A DNA stretch of 41,241 nucleotides from Symbiobacteriaceae bacterium (GCA_029239785.1 JARBUG010000022.1:1-41241), one strand, 5' to 3'. Shown: positions 16,337-24,350, counted from the stretch's first letter. The notes: generated by a model not told the origin, from the sequence alone. Made by a program: numbers and translations.

Positions 16337-16376
16337 GATGTCGAAACAACGAATCAGCATGGAGGGACCAGCAAAC

Positions 16377-18065
16377 ATGGAAAAGCGAAAGATCGTGATT
16401 GTCGGTGGCGTGGCCGGCGGGGCCAGCGCCGCCGCCCGGGCCCGCCGCACCGATGAGCAGGCCGAGATCATCATGTTCGAAAAGGGGCCGTACATCTCAT
16501 TTGCGAACTGCGGACTGCCCTATTACGTCGGCAACGAAATCGGCGACCGGAGCGCGCTGCTGCTCCAGACGCCCGACTCCTTTAAGGCCCGCTTCAATGT
16601 AGACGTACGCGTTCACCACGAAGTGATTGCCATCGACCGGGCAGCCAAGCAAGTTAAGGTGCGCAACGTTCAGACCGGGTCCGAGTTCACAGAGTCGTAC
16701 ACCGCCCTGGTGCTGGCACCTGGCGCCACGCCTATCAAGCCGCCGCTGCCGGGCATCGATCTGCCCAACATCTACACCGTGCGGTCGGTGCCGGATTCCG
16801 ACGCCATTCGCGCCTTTATCGCGAAGGAAGGCGCCGGGCGGGCCGTGGTCATCGGCGCCGGCTACATCGGGCTGGAAATGGTGGAGAACCTGCACCGGCT
16901 GGGCATGCAGGTTACGCTGGTCGAAAAGGCGGACCAGGTGTTGATGCCGCTTGATCCCGAAATGGCGGCCTTCGTTACCCTGACGCTTCAGAACATGGGC
17001 GTCGAGGTGGTGCTGGGCGACGGCATTGCCGGGTTCGCCGAGGGCGCCGGGCGTGCCACGGCGGTGCGCCTGGAGAGCGGCCGGGAGCTTGAGGCGGACA
17101 TCTTCATTCTGGGTATTGGCGTCCGGCCGGATACCCGCCTGGCCAAGGCCGCCGGCCTCGAGATCGGGCCGAGCGGCGGCATCGTCATCAACGAGCGGAC
17201 GCAGACCAGCGACCCGGCCATCTACGCCGCTGGTGATGCGGTGGAGTCGGTCAACCTGGTGACGGGCACGAAGGGGCTGATGCCCCTGGCCGGCCCTGCC
17301 AACAAGCAGGGGCGGGTGGCGGGCGCCAACGCCGCCGGCGACAGCCTGACCTACCCGGGCGCCATCGGCACGGCGATTGTCCGGGTTGGCGATACCGTCG
17401 CCGCCGGCACTGGCCTGAACGAGCGGACGGCCCGCAAGCTGGGCATGAACATTCGCACCACGTACAGCATGTCGGGCGACCACGCCGACTACTACCCCAA
17501 CGCCCAGCAGATGGTGATCAAGCTGGTGTGGGAGGCGGAGACCGGCCGGCTGCTGGGCGCCCAGGCGGTGGGCGGCAACGGCGTCGATAAGCGGGCGGAC
17601 GTCTTCGCCACGGCGATTCTCGCCCGGATGACGGTAGAGGATCTGACCAACCTGGACCTGGCCTACGCCCCGCCCTTCGGGTCGGCGAAGGATCCGGCGA
17701 TTGTGGCCGGCATGGTGGCGCAGAACGACCGGCGCGGCCTGGCTGCCATGGTGGCCCCGGGCGAGCTGGCCGCCCGCCTGGAGGCGGGGGAGGATCTGCA
17801 GCTGCTGGACGTCCGGGAATCGTATGAGTTCTTTGTGGGTGCGATTCCGGGGGCTGTCAATCTGCCGCTGGACGAGGTGCGGGGGCGCCTCGCCGAGTTG
17901 GATCCGGCCAGGCCGGTGGTCGTGTACGACCAGAATGGCCAGAAGGCGTACTGGGCAAGCCGGGTGCTGAAGCAGAATGGGTTCGCGAGCGTTTCGGTGC
18001 TGACGGGCGGGTTCGTGGTCTGGTCGGCGAGCCAGGCGGCCCGGACCTTCGCACCGGTGTTCTAG
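16377..18065 (+). CDS. CoA-disulfide reductase with C-terminal rhodanese domain (CoADR-RHD type)
   Basis: The start is ATG 16377, with GGAGGG 10 nt upstream; an in-frame ATG at 16338 lies against the -10 box. The 562-residue protein has an FAD-binding Rossmann start (IVIVGGVAGGASAAARARR), the single active-site Cys45 in SFANCGLPYYVG, an NAD(P)H Rossmann fold near 150-185 (VVIGAGYIGLEMVENL), the second FAD motif IYAAGDAVE, and a dimerisation domain. It reduces CoA disulfide or CoA persulfide/polysulfide. The C-terminal rhodanese domain (about 460-562) keeps LLDVRESYEFFVGAIPGAVNLP, but its catalytic Cys position is Asp518 (VVVYDQNGQKAYWASRVL), so it is probably inactive. The separate divergent rhodanese may supply that activity. 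Confidence 0.9.
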   Translation: MEKRKIVIVGGVAGGASAAARARRTDEQAEIIMFEKGPYISFANCGLPYYVGNEIGDRSALLLQTPDSFKARFNVDVRVHHEVIAIDRAAKQVKVRNVQTGSEFTESYTALVLAPGATPIKPPLPGIDLPNIYTVRSVPDSDAIRAFIAKEGAGRAVVIGAGYIGLEMVENLHRLGMQVTLVEKADQVLMPLDPEMAAFVTLTLQNMGVEVVLGDGIAGFAEGAGRATAVRLESGRELEADIFILGIGVRPDTRLAKAAGLEIGPSGGIVINERTQTSDPAIYAAGDAVESVNLVTGTKGLMPLAGPANKQGRVAGANAAGDSLTYPGAIGTAIVRVGDTVAAGTGLNERTARKLGMNIRTTYSMSGDHADYYPNAQQMVIKLVWEAETGRLLGAQAVGGNGVDKRADVFATAILARMTVEDLTNLDLAYAPPFGSAKDPAIVAGMVAQNDRRGLAAMVAPGELAARLEAGEDLQLLDVRESYEFFVGAIPGAVNLPLDEVRGRLAELDPARPVVVYDQNGQKAYWASRVLKQNGFASVSVLTGGFVVWSASQAARTFAPVF

Positions 18066-18093
18066 GCTTCGAGCAGAGGAGGAGGGGTTGGAT

Positions 18094-18486
18094 ATGCAGT
18101 TTCATTACACGCGCACCACGGGGAAAAGTGTGCCGGAAGCGATTGCCGCCCTGGAGGGCGCCCTGGCAAAGCGGAAGTTCAGCGCACTGTGGCACCTGGA
18201 TATGCAGGCGAAGCTGAAGGAGAAGGGGCAGGAGTTTGACGGGCAGTTCCATGTTTTCGAGGTGTGCAACGCAGGCCACGCCAAGGCAGCGCTCACGACC
18301 AATATCGAGGTCGGGTACTTTCTGCCCTGCAAAATGGTCGTCTTCGCAAAGGACGGCAAGACCCACGTGGGGCTGCTGCGGCCTGAGCTGCTGATGGACC
18401 TGCTCGGGGAGCCCCGGCTCCAGGACCTGGCCACCCAGGTAGAGACCGATCTCTCGGCCGCCGTTGATGAGGTTGCGGGCGAGTAG
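18094..18486 (+). CDS. DUF302 domain protein
   Basis: The 130-residue protein starts at ATG 18094 after GAGGAGGAGGGG. It has the DUF302 pattern: a strand-helix start (TRTTGKSVPEAIAALEGALAKRKFSALWHLDMQ), then FHVFEVCNAGHAKAAL and YFLPCKMVVFAKDGKTHVGLL. Cys residues lie in VCNAGH and LPCK. Proteins of this family bind small ligands or occur beside sulfur-oxidation and metal genes; the exact role is unknown. It follows the CoA-disulfide reductase by 28 bp with a strong ribosome site and very likely belongs to the same transcript, which supports a sulfur-handling job. Confidence 0.82.
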   Translation: MQFHYTRTTGKSVPEAIAALEGALAKRKFSALWHLDMQAKLKEKGQEFDGQFHVFEVCNAGHAKAALTTNIEVGYFLPCKMVVFAKDGKTHVGLLRPELLMDLLGEPRLQDLATQVETDLSAAVDEVAGE

Positions 18487-18554
18487 GCGCCGAATCGCGC
18501 CTGACCCCCATACAATGCAGGCACAGTCCACCCCACCAGAAAGGGGCGCGTGCC

Positions 18555-19370
18555 TTGCTTGACGGGAAATCCTATGACGGCGTGATATCCAGCCCACTGC
18601 CCGGGCGGGCGCCCAAGCCCCGCACCCGGGGCCAGACCATGATCATCGACAAGGGCCTGGGCCTCTCCCAGACCGGCGACCTGCTGGAGATGGCAGCCGA
18701 CTACATCGACTACGTAAAGTTCACCTTCGGAACTGCCGCCCTCTATTCACCGGCGATGCTCCGGGCCAAGGTCGGGGTCATCCGCTCCTACGGCATTGAG
18801 GTTTACCCCGGCGGCACCTTCCTGGAAATCGCCCTGACCCAGGGCCGGCTCGACGAATACTTACAGCGCTCCCGAGAGATGGGCTTCTCGCTGATCGAAG
18901 TGAGCGACGGCACCATTACCCTGACCCCGGCCCAGCGCCGGCAGGCCATCGACCGGGCCCGGGCCCACGGGTTCCGGGTCATCACGGAGGTGGGCAAGAA
19001 GGAGGCGGGCGTTGAGCTTGACCCAGCCGAGGCGGTGGAGCAAATCCTGGCCGACCTCGAGGCTGGCGCCGAGAAGGTAATCGTGGAGGGACGCGAAAGC
19101 GGCAAAGGCGCCGGCCTCTACGACGCCCAGGGCCGGCTCCGGGCCGACGACCTTGACGCACTCGCAGCGGGCCTCCCCGACCCGGGCGTTCTCATGTGGG
19201 AGGCGCCGCTCAAGTCGCAGCAGGAGGCGCTCATCGCCCGGTTCGGCCCCAACGTCAACCTCGGCAATATTCCGCCGGAGGAGGCGCTGGCCGTGGAAGG
19301 ACTCCGCCAAGGCCTGCGGGGCGACACGCTCAAGCTGGCCCTGGAGCTCCAGGCGAAAGGGGGCCAGTAG
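18555..19370 (+). CDS. comA: (2R)-phospho-3-sulfolactate synthase (ComA/YitD family)
   Basis: The 271-residue protein is a TIM barrel that joins sulfite and phosphoenolpyruvate to give phosphosulfolactate, the first step to sulfolactate (spore sulfonate in Bacillus) or coenzyme M. Recognisable stretches are GQTMIIDKGLG near the start, DYIDYVKFTFGTAALY, GGTFLEIALTQGRLDEYLQ, GFSLIEVSDGTITL, GFRVITEVGKKE, EKVIVEGRESGKGAG and LMWEAPLKSQQ. The start is TTG 18555 with AAAGGGG 8 nt upstream. In Bacillus the partner is phosphatase YitC/ComB, which is not in this window. The next gene begins 3 bp after the stop. The name comA here means the synthase, not the competence regulator. Confidence 0.88.
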   Translation: MLDGKSYDGVISSPLPGRAPKPRTRGQTMIIDKGLGLSQTGDLLEMAADYIDYVKFTFGTAALYSPAMLRAKVGVIRSYGIEVYPGGTFLEIALTQGRLDEYLQRSREMGFSLIEVSDGTITLTPAQRRQAIDRARAHGFRVITEVGKKEAGVELDPAEAVEQILADLEAGAEKVIVEGRESGKGAGLYDAQGRLRADDLDALAAGLPDPGVLMWEAPLKSQQEALIARFGPNVNLGNIPPEEALAVEGLRQGLRGDTLKLALELQAKGGQ

Positions 19371-19372
19371 CC

Positions 19373-19777
19373 ATGGCAGGCTGGTTTCCCGGCTGGCCCG
19401 GCCCGATTTTCGCCGGCGGCCGGCCCCGTGTGCCCACGGTCACCCTGCCGATGATGCCCCACCTGCCCGTGCACCCCGGCGGGCCGGCGGCGGCCGCCGC
19501 TTCCCCGTTCAGCGGCCTGGCCGCCTACGGCATTCCCATCACCCAGACCCCCGGGGGCAGACTCTGCCTCCAGGCCGCCCCCACCGAGGAAGGACCCGCG
19601 GTGATGCTGCCGCCCGAGTTGCCCGGCATGCCGGGCATGCCCACCCCGCCCGATGAACTGATGACCGGCGGGCCCATTGGCGGCGGCCTCTTCCGGGAGG
19701 TTGCGCCGGTGGCGCCCTTCTACCCGGGCAACCAGGTCGGGCAGGCCAAACAAGGCGGCCAGCCCCCCAGCCCGTGA
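19373..19777 (+). CDS. Pro/Gly-rich protein of unknown function, coupled to the phosphosulfolactate synthase gene
   Basis: The 134-residue protein starts at ATG 19373, 3 bp after the preceding stop, with AAAGGGGG about 9 nt upstream. It is rich in Pro, Gly and Ala, with short motifs such as PGMPGMPTPPDELM and a C-terminal PGNQVGQAKQGGQPPSP; only one Cys is present. There is no signal peptide or membrane helix. The composition resembles small spore-coat or surface proteins of Firmicutes, but I do not recognise a family. Close coupling with a gene whose product in Bacillus makes spore sulfolactate gives a loose link to sporulation. A terminator follows. Confidence 0.6.
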   Translation: MAGWFPGWPGPIFAGGRPRVPTVTLPMMPHLPVHPGGPAAAAASPFSGLAAYGIPITQTPGGRLCLQAAPTEEGPAVMLPPELPGMPGMPTPPDELMTGGPIGGGLFREVAPVAPFYPGNQVGQAKQGGQPPSP

Positions 19778-19798
19778 CCCGAGCGAGCCAGACAGAAG

Positions 19799-19830
19799 CC
19801 GGGAGGGCCAACACCCTCCCGGTTTCATTT
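19799..19830 (+). terminator. Intrinsic terminator
   Basis: CCGGGAGGG (19799-19807) pairs with CCCTCCCGG (19814-19822), 6-nt loop, tail TTTCATTT. It ends the phosphosulfolactate synthase transcript. Confidence 0.85.
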
Positions 19831-19879
19831 GTGCTATGATAAGTACCTGAGACGAAACAACGGAGATGGAGGGACCCCC

Positions 19880-21028
19880 GTGCTGCAATCCTGGCTCGAC
19901 TCAGTATGGGACGCCTGGTTCACCTATGGGATGGACTGGGCGATTTTTGGCCTCTACCTGCTGATCACTTTCCTCGTAGCGTGGGCCGGCCGCCGCATCG
20001 CCCGCAGCCTCCTGCCCCGCCTTACCGCCCGCACCAACACGGCCCTCGACGACCGCATGGTCACTGCCGCCGCCCGCCCAATCCGGCTCGCCATTCTCGC
20101 CCTGGGCCTGCGCATATCGCTCCTGGCGCTGCAGGGCCGCATTCCCGCCTTCCAGGAGAAGGGCGCCTACTTTGTCGAGTTCGGGTGGGTCCTCTCCATC
20201 GCCAAGGCGCTCGTCATTCTCGGTGTCACCGCCCTGATCAACGGCCTGCTCAAGGCGGCCATGGACTGGTACATACACGACCTGGCGGCCCGCAGCCAGG
20301 GCAACTGGGATCAGGAACTGCTGCCGCTCTTTCGCAAAGTGCTGTCGCTCCTGCTTTACTTCATCGCCATTTCGGTCATCTTCGATCAGTTCGGGTACCC
20401 GCTCACGGCCCTCATCACCACTGCCGGCGTTGCTTCGCTGGCCATCGCGCTGGCAGCGCAGGAGACGCTCTCCAACATGCTGGGCGGCCTCGCAATCCTG
20501 ATGGATCGCCCCTTCCGCATTGGCGATGTGATCGAACTGGTGGACGGCAAGAGCGGCGAAGTGGTCGACATCGGCCTGCGCTCGACCAAAATCAAGCAGT
20601 TCGACGGCAACGCCCTGGTGGTGCCCAACAAGGACATGGCCAACAGCCGAGTCATCAACTACGCCCTGCCCCATCCGCGGGCAGCCATTCGGCAGGCAAT
20701 CACCGTCCATCATACGACCGACGTGGAAAAGGCCAAAGCGCTGCTGCTTCAGCAGATGAGGGCGCACCCGGAAGTGTTGGGTGACCCCGAACCGGGCGTC
20801 TGGTTCACCAAGTTTACGCCGAACGGGCTGGAACTCTTCATGGCCTGCTGGGTCAACTCCTACAAGGACCGCTTCCGCATTACCGATGAGTTGAATGTCT
20901 GGATCATCCGTGCGATGCGCCAGGCCAACATCAAGCTTGGCTTCCCCCAGAGTGAAGTGAATCTTTCGATTGATGAAGCGCAACAGGAGATTCGCCGCGA
21001 TTTGGGGAAGCATACCAATCAGGCGTAG
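19880..21028 (+). CDS. Mechanosensitive ion channel, MscS family
   Basis: The 382-residue protein starts at GTG 19880 with GGAGGG 6 nt upstream. It has four or five hydrophobic helices (about 12-32, 65-85, 110-130, 165-185) and then the MscS core: FGYPLTALITTAGVASLAIALAAQETLSNMLGGLAILMDRPF, i.e. the pore helix TM3 with its Gly/Ala pattern, and the beta domain FRIGDVIELVDGKSGEVVDIGLRSTKIKQFDGNALVVPNKDM. The C-terminal alpha/beta part is about residues 290-370. It opens on membrane tension to release solutes during hypo-osmotic shock. A possible -10 (TATGAT, 19835-19840) precedes it. The cyclophilin gene follows after 31 bp and may be co-transcribed. Confidence 0.88.
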   Translation: MLQSWLDSVWDAWFTYGMDWAIFGLYLLITFLVAWAGRRIARSLLPRLTARTNTALDDRMVTAAARPIRLAILALGLRISLLALQGRIPAFQEKGAYFVEFGWVLSIAKALVILGVTALINGLLKAAMDWYIHDLAARSQGNWDQELLPLFRKVLSLLLYFIAISVIFDQFGYPLTALITTAGVASLAIALAAQETLSNMLGGLAILMDRPFRIGDVIELVDGKSGEVVDIGLRSTKIKQFDGNALVVPNKDMANSRVINYALPHPRAAIRQAITVHHTTDVEKAKALLLQQMRAHPEVLGDPEPGVWFTKFTPNGLELFMACWVNSYKDRFRITDELNVWIIRAMRQANIKLGFPQSEVNLSIDEAQQEIRRDLGKHTNQA

Positions 21029-21059
21029 AGCCGCTATCCTATGACTTTGGAGGTACCCC

Positions 21060-21596
21060 ATGCACAAGCAGTGGAGCTCCGCTCCTGCCATGCAAATCGA
21101 GTCCGAAAAGAAGTATTTTGCCACGCTGAAAACGACCAAGGGCAATATTCGGATCGAACTGCTGGCGAATGAGACCCCGAAAACCGTCAATAACTTCGTA
21201 TTCCTGGCCCGCGAGGGCTTCTACGACGGCGTTCCCTTCCACCGGGTCATCGGGCCGTTCATGATTCAGACCGGCGACCCCACGGGCACCGGCACTGGCG
21301 GCCCCGGCTACAAGTTCGCCGACGAACTGCCCCCCCGGCACTCCTACAAGCCCGGCATGGTCGCCATGGCCAACGCCGGCCCCAACACCAACGGCAGCCA
21401 GTTCTTCATTTGCAGCGGCCCCCAGGCGCAGGCGCTGGATAATTACCCGAACTACACCCAGTTCGGCCAGGTTGTCGAAGGCATGGATGTTGTGCAGGCG
21501 CTGGCTTCGGTGCCGGTCGGGCCCTCGGGCCACGGCGAGCGGTCCAAGCCCCAGGAGCGCATCCAGATCGACAGCGTCACCATCGAAGAGGCGTAA
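21060..21596 (+). CDS. Cyclophilin-type peptidyl-prolyl cis-trans isomerase
   Basis: The 178-residue cytoplasmic protein is a single cyclophilin domain. It shows NFVFLAREGFYDGVPFHRVI with the catalytic Arg, MIQTGDPTGTGTGGPGYKFADE, and MANAGPNTNGSQFFI. There is no signal peptide, though the first 16 residues precede the domain. It speeds proline isomerisation in protein folding. The ATG at 21060 follows TTTGGAGGTA. It lies 31 bp after the MscS gene and ends at a strong terminator. Confidence 0.93.
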   Translation: MHKQWSSAPAMQIESEKKYFATLKTTKGNIRIELLANETPKTVNNFVFLAREGFYDGVPFHRVIGPFMIQTGDPTGTGTGGPGYKFADELPPRHSYKPGMVAMANAGPNTNGSQFFICSGPQAQALDNYPNYTQFGQVVEGMDVVQALASVPVGPSGHGERSKPQERIQIDSVTIEEA

Positions 21597-21601
21597 TGAG
21601 G

Positions 21602-21633
21602 CGAGGTCATCCGGCAGGATGGCCTCGTTTTTT
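21602..21633 (+). terminator. Intrinsic terminator after the cyclophilin gene
   Basis: An 11-bp stem (21602-21612 with 21617-21627, one G-U), GGCA loop and a TTTTTT tail. Confidence 0.92.
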
Positions 21634-21724
21634 CATAGTTCCTGGGTGCTGATTGGTATAGGTGATAAGTTCCTGGTAATAGGCGGCTGTAGCCCAAAAT
21701 GTTCTCACACGGCATGTACAAACA

Positions 21725-21733
21725 TGATATAAT
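21725..21733 (+). promoter_or_regulatory. Extended -10 promoter of a putative small RNA
   Basis: TG-A-TATAAT (TATAAT at 21728-21733) is a textbook extended -10. A weak -35 (TTCTCA) lies 20 bp upstream. Transcription would start near 21740, with no gene start before the terminator at 21885. Confidence 0.65.
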
Positions 21734-21739
21734 ACCTCG

Positions 21740-21925
21740 TAGTCGCTGTAGCGACTCGGCTTTTCAACGCGCCTGCTGTAGCGGTGCAGCAAGTGCGGCG
21801 AATGGCACGGCTCCAAAACGGCGGATGGGAGTGGTGACCCATTTGCCGAGATACGATGGGGAGTGGTGACCCCATCGTCCTCACGCAGGGGGCGAGACGT
21901 AAGTCTCGCCCCCTGCGCCTTTATA
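21740..21925 (+). ncRNA. Putative structured small RNA or leader with three octaloop hairpins
   Basis: Between the extended -10 box and a strong terminator are about 180 nt with no plausible reading frame. A first hairpin (AGTCGC-TGTA-GCGACT, near 21741-21756) is followed by three hairpins with 8-nt loops: 21774-21791 (loop TAGCGGTG), 21825-21842 (loop AGTGGTGA) and 21853-21878 (9-bp stem, loop AGTGGTGA). All three loops contain AGYGGTG, while the stems differ, which is the mark of a repeated protein- or RNA-binding site. A separate promoter follows the terminator, so the RNA may be independent rather than an attenuator. I know no family with this loop. Confidence 0.55.
21885..21921 (+). terminator. 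Very stable terminator hairpin of the putative small RNA
   Basis: A perfect 14-bp stem (21885-21898 with 21903-21916) with GTAA tetraloop, followed by GCCTTTATAT. Confidence 0.85.
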
Positions 21926-21964
21926 TGCGGAAAGTTCAACCCTATAGGACTATACGTCTGCATC

Positions 21965-21993
21965 TTGCATACTTATGCCTTCGACTGTATATT
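21965..21993 (+). promoter_or_regulatory. Promoter of the amino-acid ABC transporter operon
   Basis: TTGCAT (21965-21970), a 17-bp spacer, and TATATT (21988-21993): the same hexamers and spacing as the TetR promoter at 6679. The start codon follows about 40 nt after the likely transcription start. Confidence 0.7.
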
Positions 21994-22041
21994 TATCGAG
22001 TACTCCCCAGCAGATGAAGACGAAGGAGATGCCACCTACCT

Positions 22042-22830
22042 ATGAAGCGCATTTTCACCACGGCACTTGCCCTGACCCTGGCTCTGTCCCTGACCGCCTG
22101 CGGCGGCGCCAAGTCCGGCGGCAAGACCCATCTTGACGAGATCAAAGCGGCCGGCAAGATCGTGCTGGGCACCAGCGCCGACTACCCGCCTTATGAATTC
22201 CACAAGACCATCGATGGCAAGGATACCATTGTCGGCTGGGAGATCGAAATGGCCGAGCAGATCGCCAAGGATCTCGGCGTCAAGCTGGAGATCAAGGAGT
22301 CTGCGTTCGACAACCTCATCGCCGATCTGAAGGCGAATAAAGTTGACTTCGTGGTCTCCGCCATGTCGATCACCGAAGAGCGGGCCAAGAACGTCGACTT
22401 CTCCACGCCTTACTGGAAGGGCGGTCAGTCCGTCCTCGTGCTGAAGGAGAAGGCCGGCCAGTACAAGACCCCCGCTGACCTGAAGGGCAAGACCATCGCC
22501 GTGCAGCTCGGCACCACCGGCGAGGAAGAGGCCAAGAAGATCGAAGGCGCCAAGGTCAAGCCGGTCGACAAGTTCGAGGCGACCATTCTGGACCTGCTCG
22601 CCGGCAAGGTGGACGCCGTGATCTGCGGCTACACCGTTGGCAAGAACTACGAAAAGAACAACCCCAAGCTCGCCTTCGCGATGGAGCTTAGCTCTGAAGA
22701 GAACGCCGCCGCCTTCCGTAAGGGCGACAAGGAGCTGACCGAGGCGGTCAACGCCGCCCTCAAGAAGCTGATCTCCGGCGGTCAGCTCGAGCAGATCGTC
22801 AAGAAGTACGAGGCTGAGGCCTCCAACTAA
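22042..22830 (+). CDS. Polar amino-acid ABC transporter, substrate-binding lipoprotein
   Basis: The 262-residue protein has a lipoprotein signal peptide with lipobox LTAC and lipidated Cys20. The mature part is a type II periplasmic-binding-protein fold of the HisJ/GlnH family: GKIVLGTSADYPPYEF, GWEIEMAEQIAKDLGVKLEI, LIADLKANKVDFVVSAMSIT, ERAKNVDFSTPYW, and GKTIAVQLGTTGEEEAKK. It captures a polar amino acid outside the membrane; GlnH/ArtJ-like features do not decide which one. GAAGGAGA lies about 13 nt before the ATG. Codon use is more uniform than in neighbours, suggesting high expression. Permease and ATPase genes follow. Confidence 0.92.
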   Translation: MKRIFTTALALTLALSLTACGGAKSGGKTHLDEIKAAGKIVLGTSADYPPYEFHKTIDGKDTIVGWEIEMAEQIAKDLGVKLEIKESAFDNLIADLKANKVDFVVSAMSITEERAKNVDFSTPYWKGGQSVLVLKEKAGQYKTPADLKGKTIAVQLGTTGEEEAKKIEGAKVKPVDKFEATILDLLAGKVDAVICGYTVGKNYEKNNPKLAFAMELSSEENAAAFRKGDKELTEAVNAALKKLISGGQLEQIVKKYEAEASN

Positions 22831-22837
22831 GCAAAAG

Positions 22838-22865
22838 CGGGGGGCCGGTCAAGCCGGTCCCCCGA
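22838..22865 (+). other. Intercistronic hairpin between binding protein and permease genes
   Basis: GGGGG-CCGG pairs with CCGG-T-CCCCC around a TCAAG loop with one bulge. No T-tract follows, so it more likely stabilises the binding-protein end of the mRNA or gives partial termination, a common way to keep binding protein in excess. Confidence 0.5.
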
Positions 22866-22895
22866 TCCCTGTTTATCAAAAGGAGCTACAAGAAG

Positions 22896-23576
22896 ATGCA
22901 GTTTAACTGGGGCGTCGTGCTCGAGAATTGGCCTGTCTTCCTCGAAGGCGCCAGAATGACCCTGTTTCTTTCGGCGCTGGGCGTCGTCTTTGGCACGCTG
23001 GTCGGCATGTTTGTCGGCATGCTGCGCAGCCAGAGCTACAAAAACCCAGTCATGCGGGTCATCTCCGCCATCGCCGCATTCTACATCGAGATTATGCGCG
23101 GCACGCCCTTTATCGTGCAGCTCTACCTCGTCTATTACGGTCTCCCGCTCTTCTTCGGCGTTGAGGTGCCGGAACTGCTGGCGGGTATTGCCGCCATTTC
23201 GCTTAACAGCGGTGCCTACGTGTCGGAGATCTTCCGCGCCGGCATTCAGTCGATCGACAAGGGTCAGATGGAGGCGGGCCGGTCGCTCGGTCTCACCTGG
23301 TGGCAGACCATGCGGACCATCATCCTGCCGCAGGCGGTTAAGCGGTCGCTGCCCCCGCTGGGCAACGAGTTCATCACGCTGATCAAGGAGTCGTCCATCG
23401 TCTCCGTCATCGGCATTCAAGAGCTCCAGTTCAAGGGGCGCATCGTCTCCAGTTCGACCTATGCCCCCTTTGAGTCGATGTTTGCCGTCGCGATTATTTA
23501 CCTGCTGCTGACCTTTGTGACCGGCCGGCTGGTCGGACTGCTTGAAAGGAGGATGAAGACCGGTGATCAGCATTAA
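22896..23576 (+). CDS. Polar amino-acid ABC transporter, permease (His/Glu/Gln/Arg family)
   Basis: The 226-residue protein has about five membrane helices. Family markers are [23 protein letters not shown] at the N-terminus, [54 protein letters not shown] with the EAA loop that contacts the ATPase, and [19 protein letters not shown]. It forms the translocation path, probably as a homodimer. The start ATG has AAAAGGAG upstream. The stop overlaps the ATPase gene start by 14 bp, so translation is coupled. Confidence 0.92.
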   Translation: MQFNWGVVLENWPVFLEGARMTLFLSALGVVFGTLVGMFVGMLRSQSYKNPVMRVISAIAAFYIEIMRGTPFIVQLYLVYYGLPLFFGVEVPELLAGIAAISLNSGAYVSEIFRAGIQSIDKGQMEAGRSLGLTWWQTMRTIILPQAVKRSLPPLGNEFITLIKESSIVSVIGIQELQFKGRIVSSSTYAPFESMFAVAIIYLLLTFVTGRLVGLLERRMKTGDQH

Positions 23577-24285
23577 GGGTCTGAACAAGCATTTCGGCGC
23601 CCTGCACGTGCTGAAGGGTGTGGACCTGACCATCGCCAGGGGCGAAGTGGTAGCGGTAATCGGGCCAAGCGGCTCGGGCAAGTCGACCATGCTGCGCTGC
23701 GTCAACCTCCTGGAGCAGCCCACGGGCGGGCAGATCATCGTGGACGGGGCCGAAATTACCGCGAAGGGCTTCAGCATCAACCAGCTGCGGCAGCGGGTGG
23801 GCATGGTCTTTCAGCACTTTAACCTGTTCCCGCACATGACTGTGCTGCAGAACGTGATGCTGGCGCCGACCCTCACGGGCAAGAGCGATAAGGCCAAGTC
23901 CCGGGAGCGGGCGCTGGCCCTGCTGACCCGGGTCGGCCTGGCCGATAAGGCTGAGGTGTACCCCGGCAACCTGTCGGGCGGCCAGAAGCAGCGGGTGGCG
24001 ATCGCCCGGGCCCTGGCCATGGAGCCTGAGGTGATGCTCTTTGACGAGCCGACCTCGGCCCTGGACCCCGAAATGGTCAAGGAAGTGCTGGAAGTCATGA
24101 GGGCGCTGGCCAAGGAAGGCATGACCATGATGGTGGTGACCCACGAAATGGGCTTCGCCCGTGAGGTTTGCCACCGGGTCGTCTTTATGGACGACGGCCA
24201 GATTGTGGAGCAGGGTCCGCCGGAGGAGCTTTTTGCCCGACCGCAGCATCCGCGGACCATCGGGTTCCTGAAGGCGGTTTTGTAA
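23563..24285 (+). CDS. Polar amino-acid ABC transporter, ATP-binding protein (GlnQ-like)
   Basis: The 240-residue ATPase has all expected motifs: A-loop region HFGALHVL, Walker [11 protein letters not shown]-loop [16 protein letters not shown], signature [15 protein letters not shown], Walker [14 protein letters not shown], and H-loop VVTHEMGFA. It powers amino-acid uptake with the permease and binding protein just upstream. The GTG start at 23563 lies inside the permease gene, with AGGAGGATGA upstream. The family is that of GlnQ/HisP/ArtP; the amino acid carried is not determined. Confidence 0.95.
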   Translation: MISIKGLNKHFGALHVLKGVDLTIARGEVVAVIGPSGSGKSTMLRCVNLLEQPTGGQIIVDGAEITAKGFSINQLRQRVGMVFQHFNLFPHMTVLQNVMLAPTLTGKSDKAKSRERALALLTRVGLADKAEVYPGNLSGGQKQRVAIARALAMEPEVMLFDEPTSALDPEMVKEVLEVMRALAKEGMTMMVVTHEMGFAREVCHRVVFMDDGQIVEQGPPEELFARPQHPRTIGFLKAVL

Positions 24286-24294
24286 GCAAATGCG

Positions 24295-24350
24295 GGTCAC
24301 CTCACCTCCAGGTAACGTATTGTGGAGGGTGGAGGTGACCTGTTTTTGTT
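24295..24350 (+). terminator. Terminator hairpin whose 3' arm is the ribosome site of the next gene
   Basis: GGTCACCTC (24295-24303) pairs with GAGGTGACC (24332-24340) and ACCTCC pairs further inside with GGAGG(G)T, giving a long stem with small bulges, followed by TGTTTTTGTTT. The 3' arm includes GGAGGTGA (24331-24338), a near-perfect Shine-Dalgarno for the TTG start at 24346. So the element can both end the ABC transcript and hide the ribosome site of the catalase gene. Confidence 0.75.

Noticed and set aside
16338..16376. ATG 16338 as start of the CoA-disulfide reductase
   Set aside because: It lies immediately after the -10 box, so it would precede the transcription start.
21885..22041. 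Simple transcription attenuator for the ABC transporter
   Set aside because: Not excluded, but a good promoter (21965-21993) lies after the terminator, so a free RNA is the better reading.
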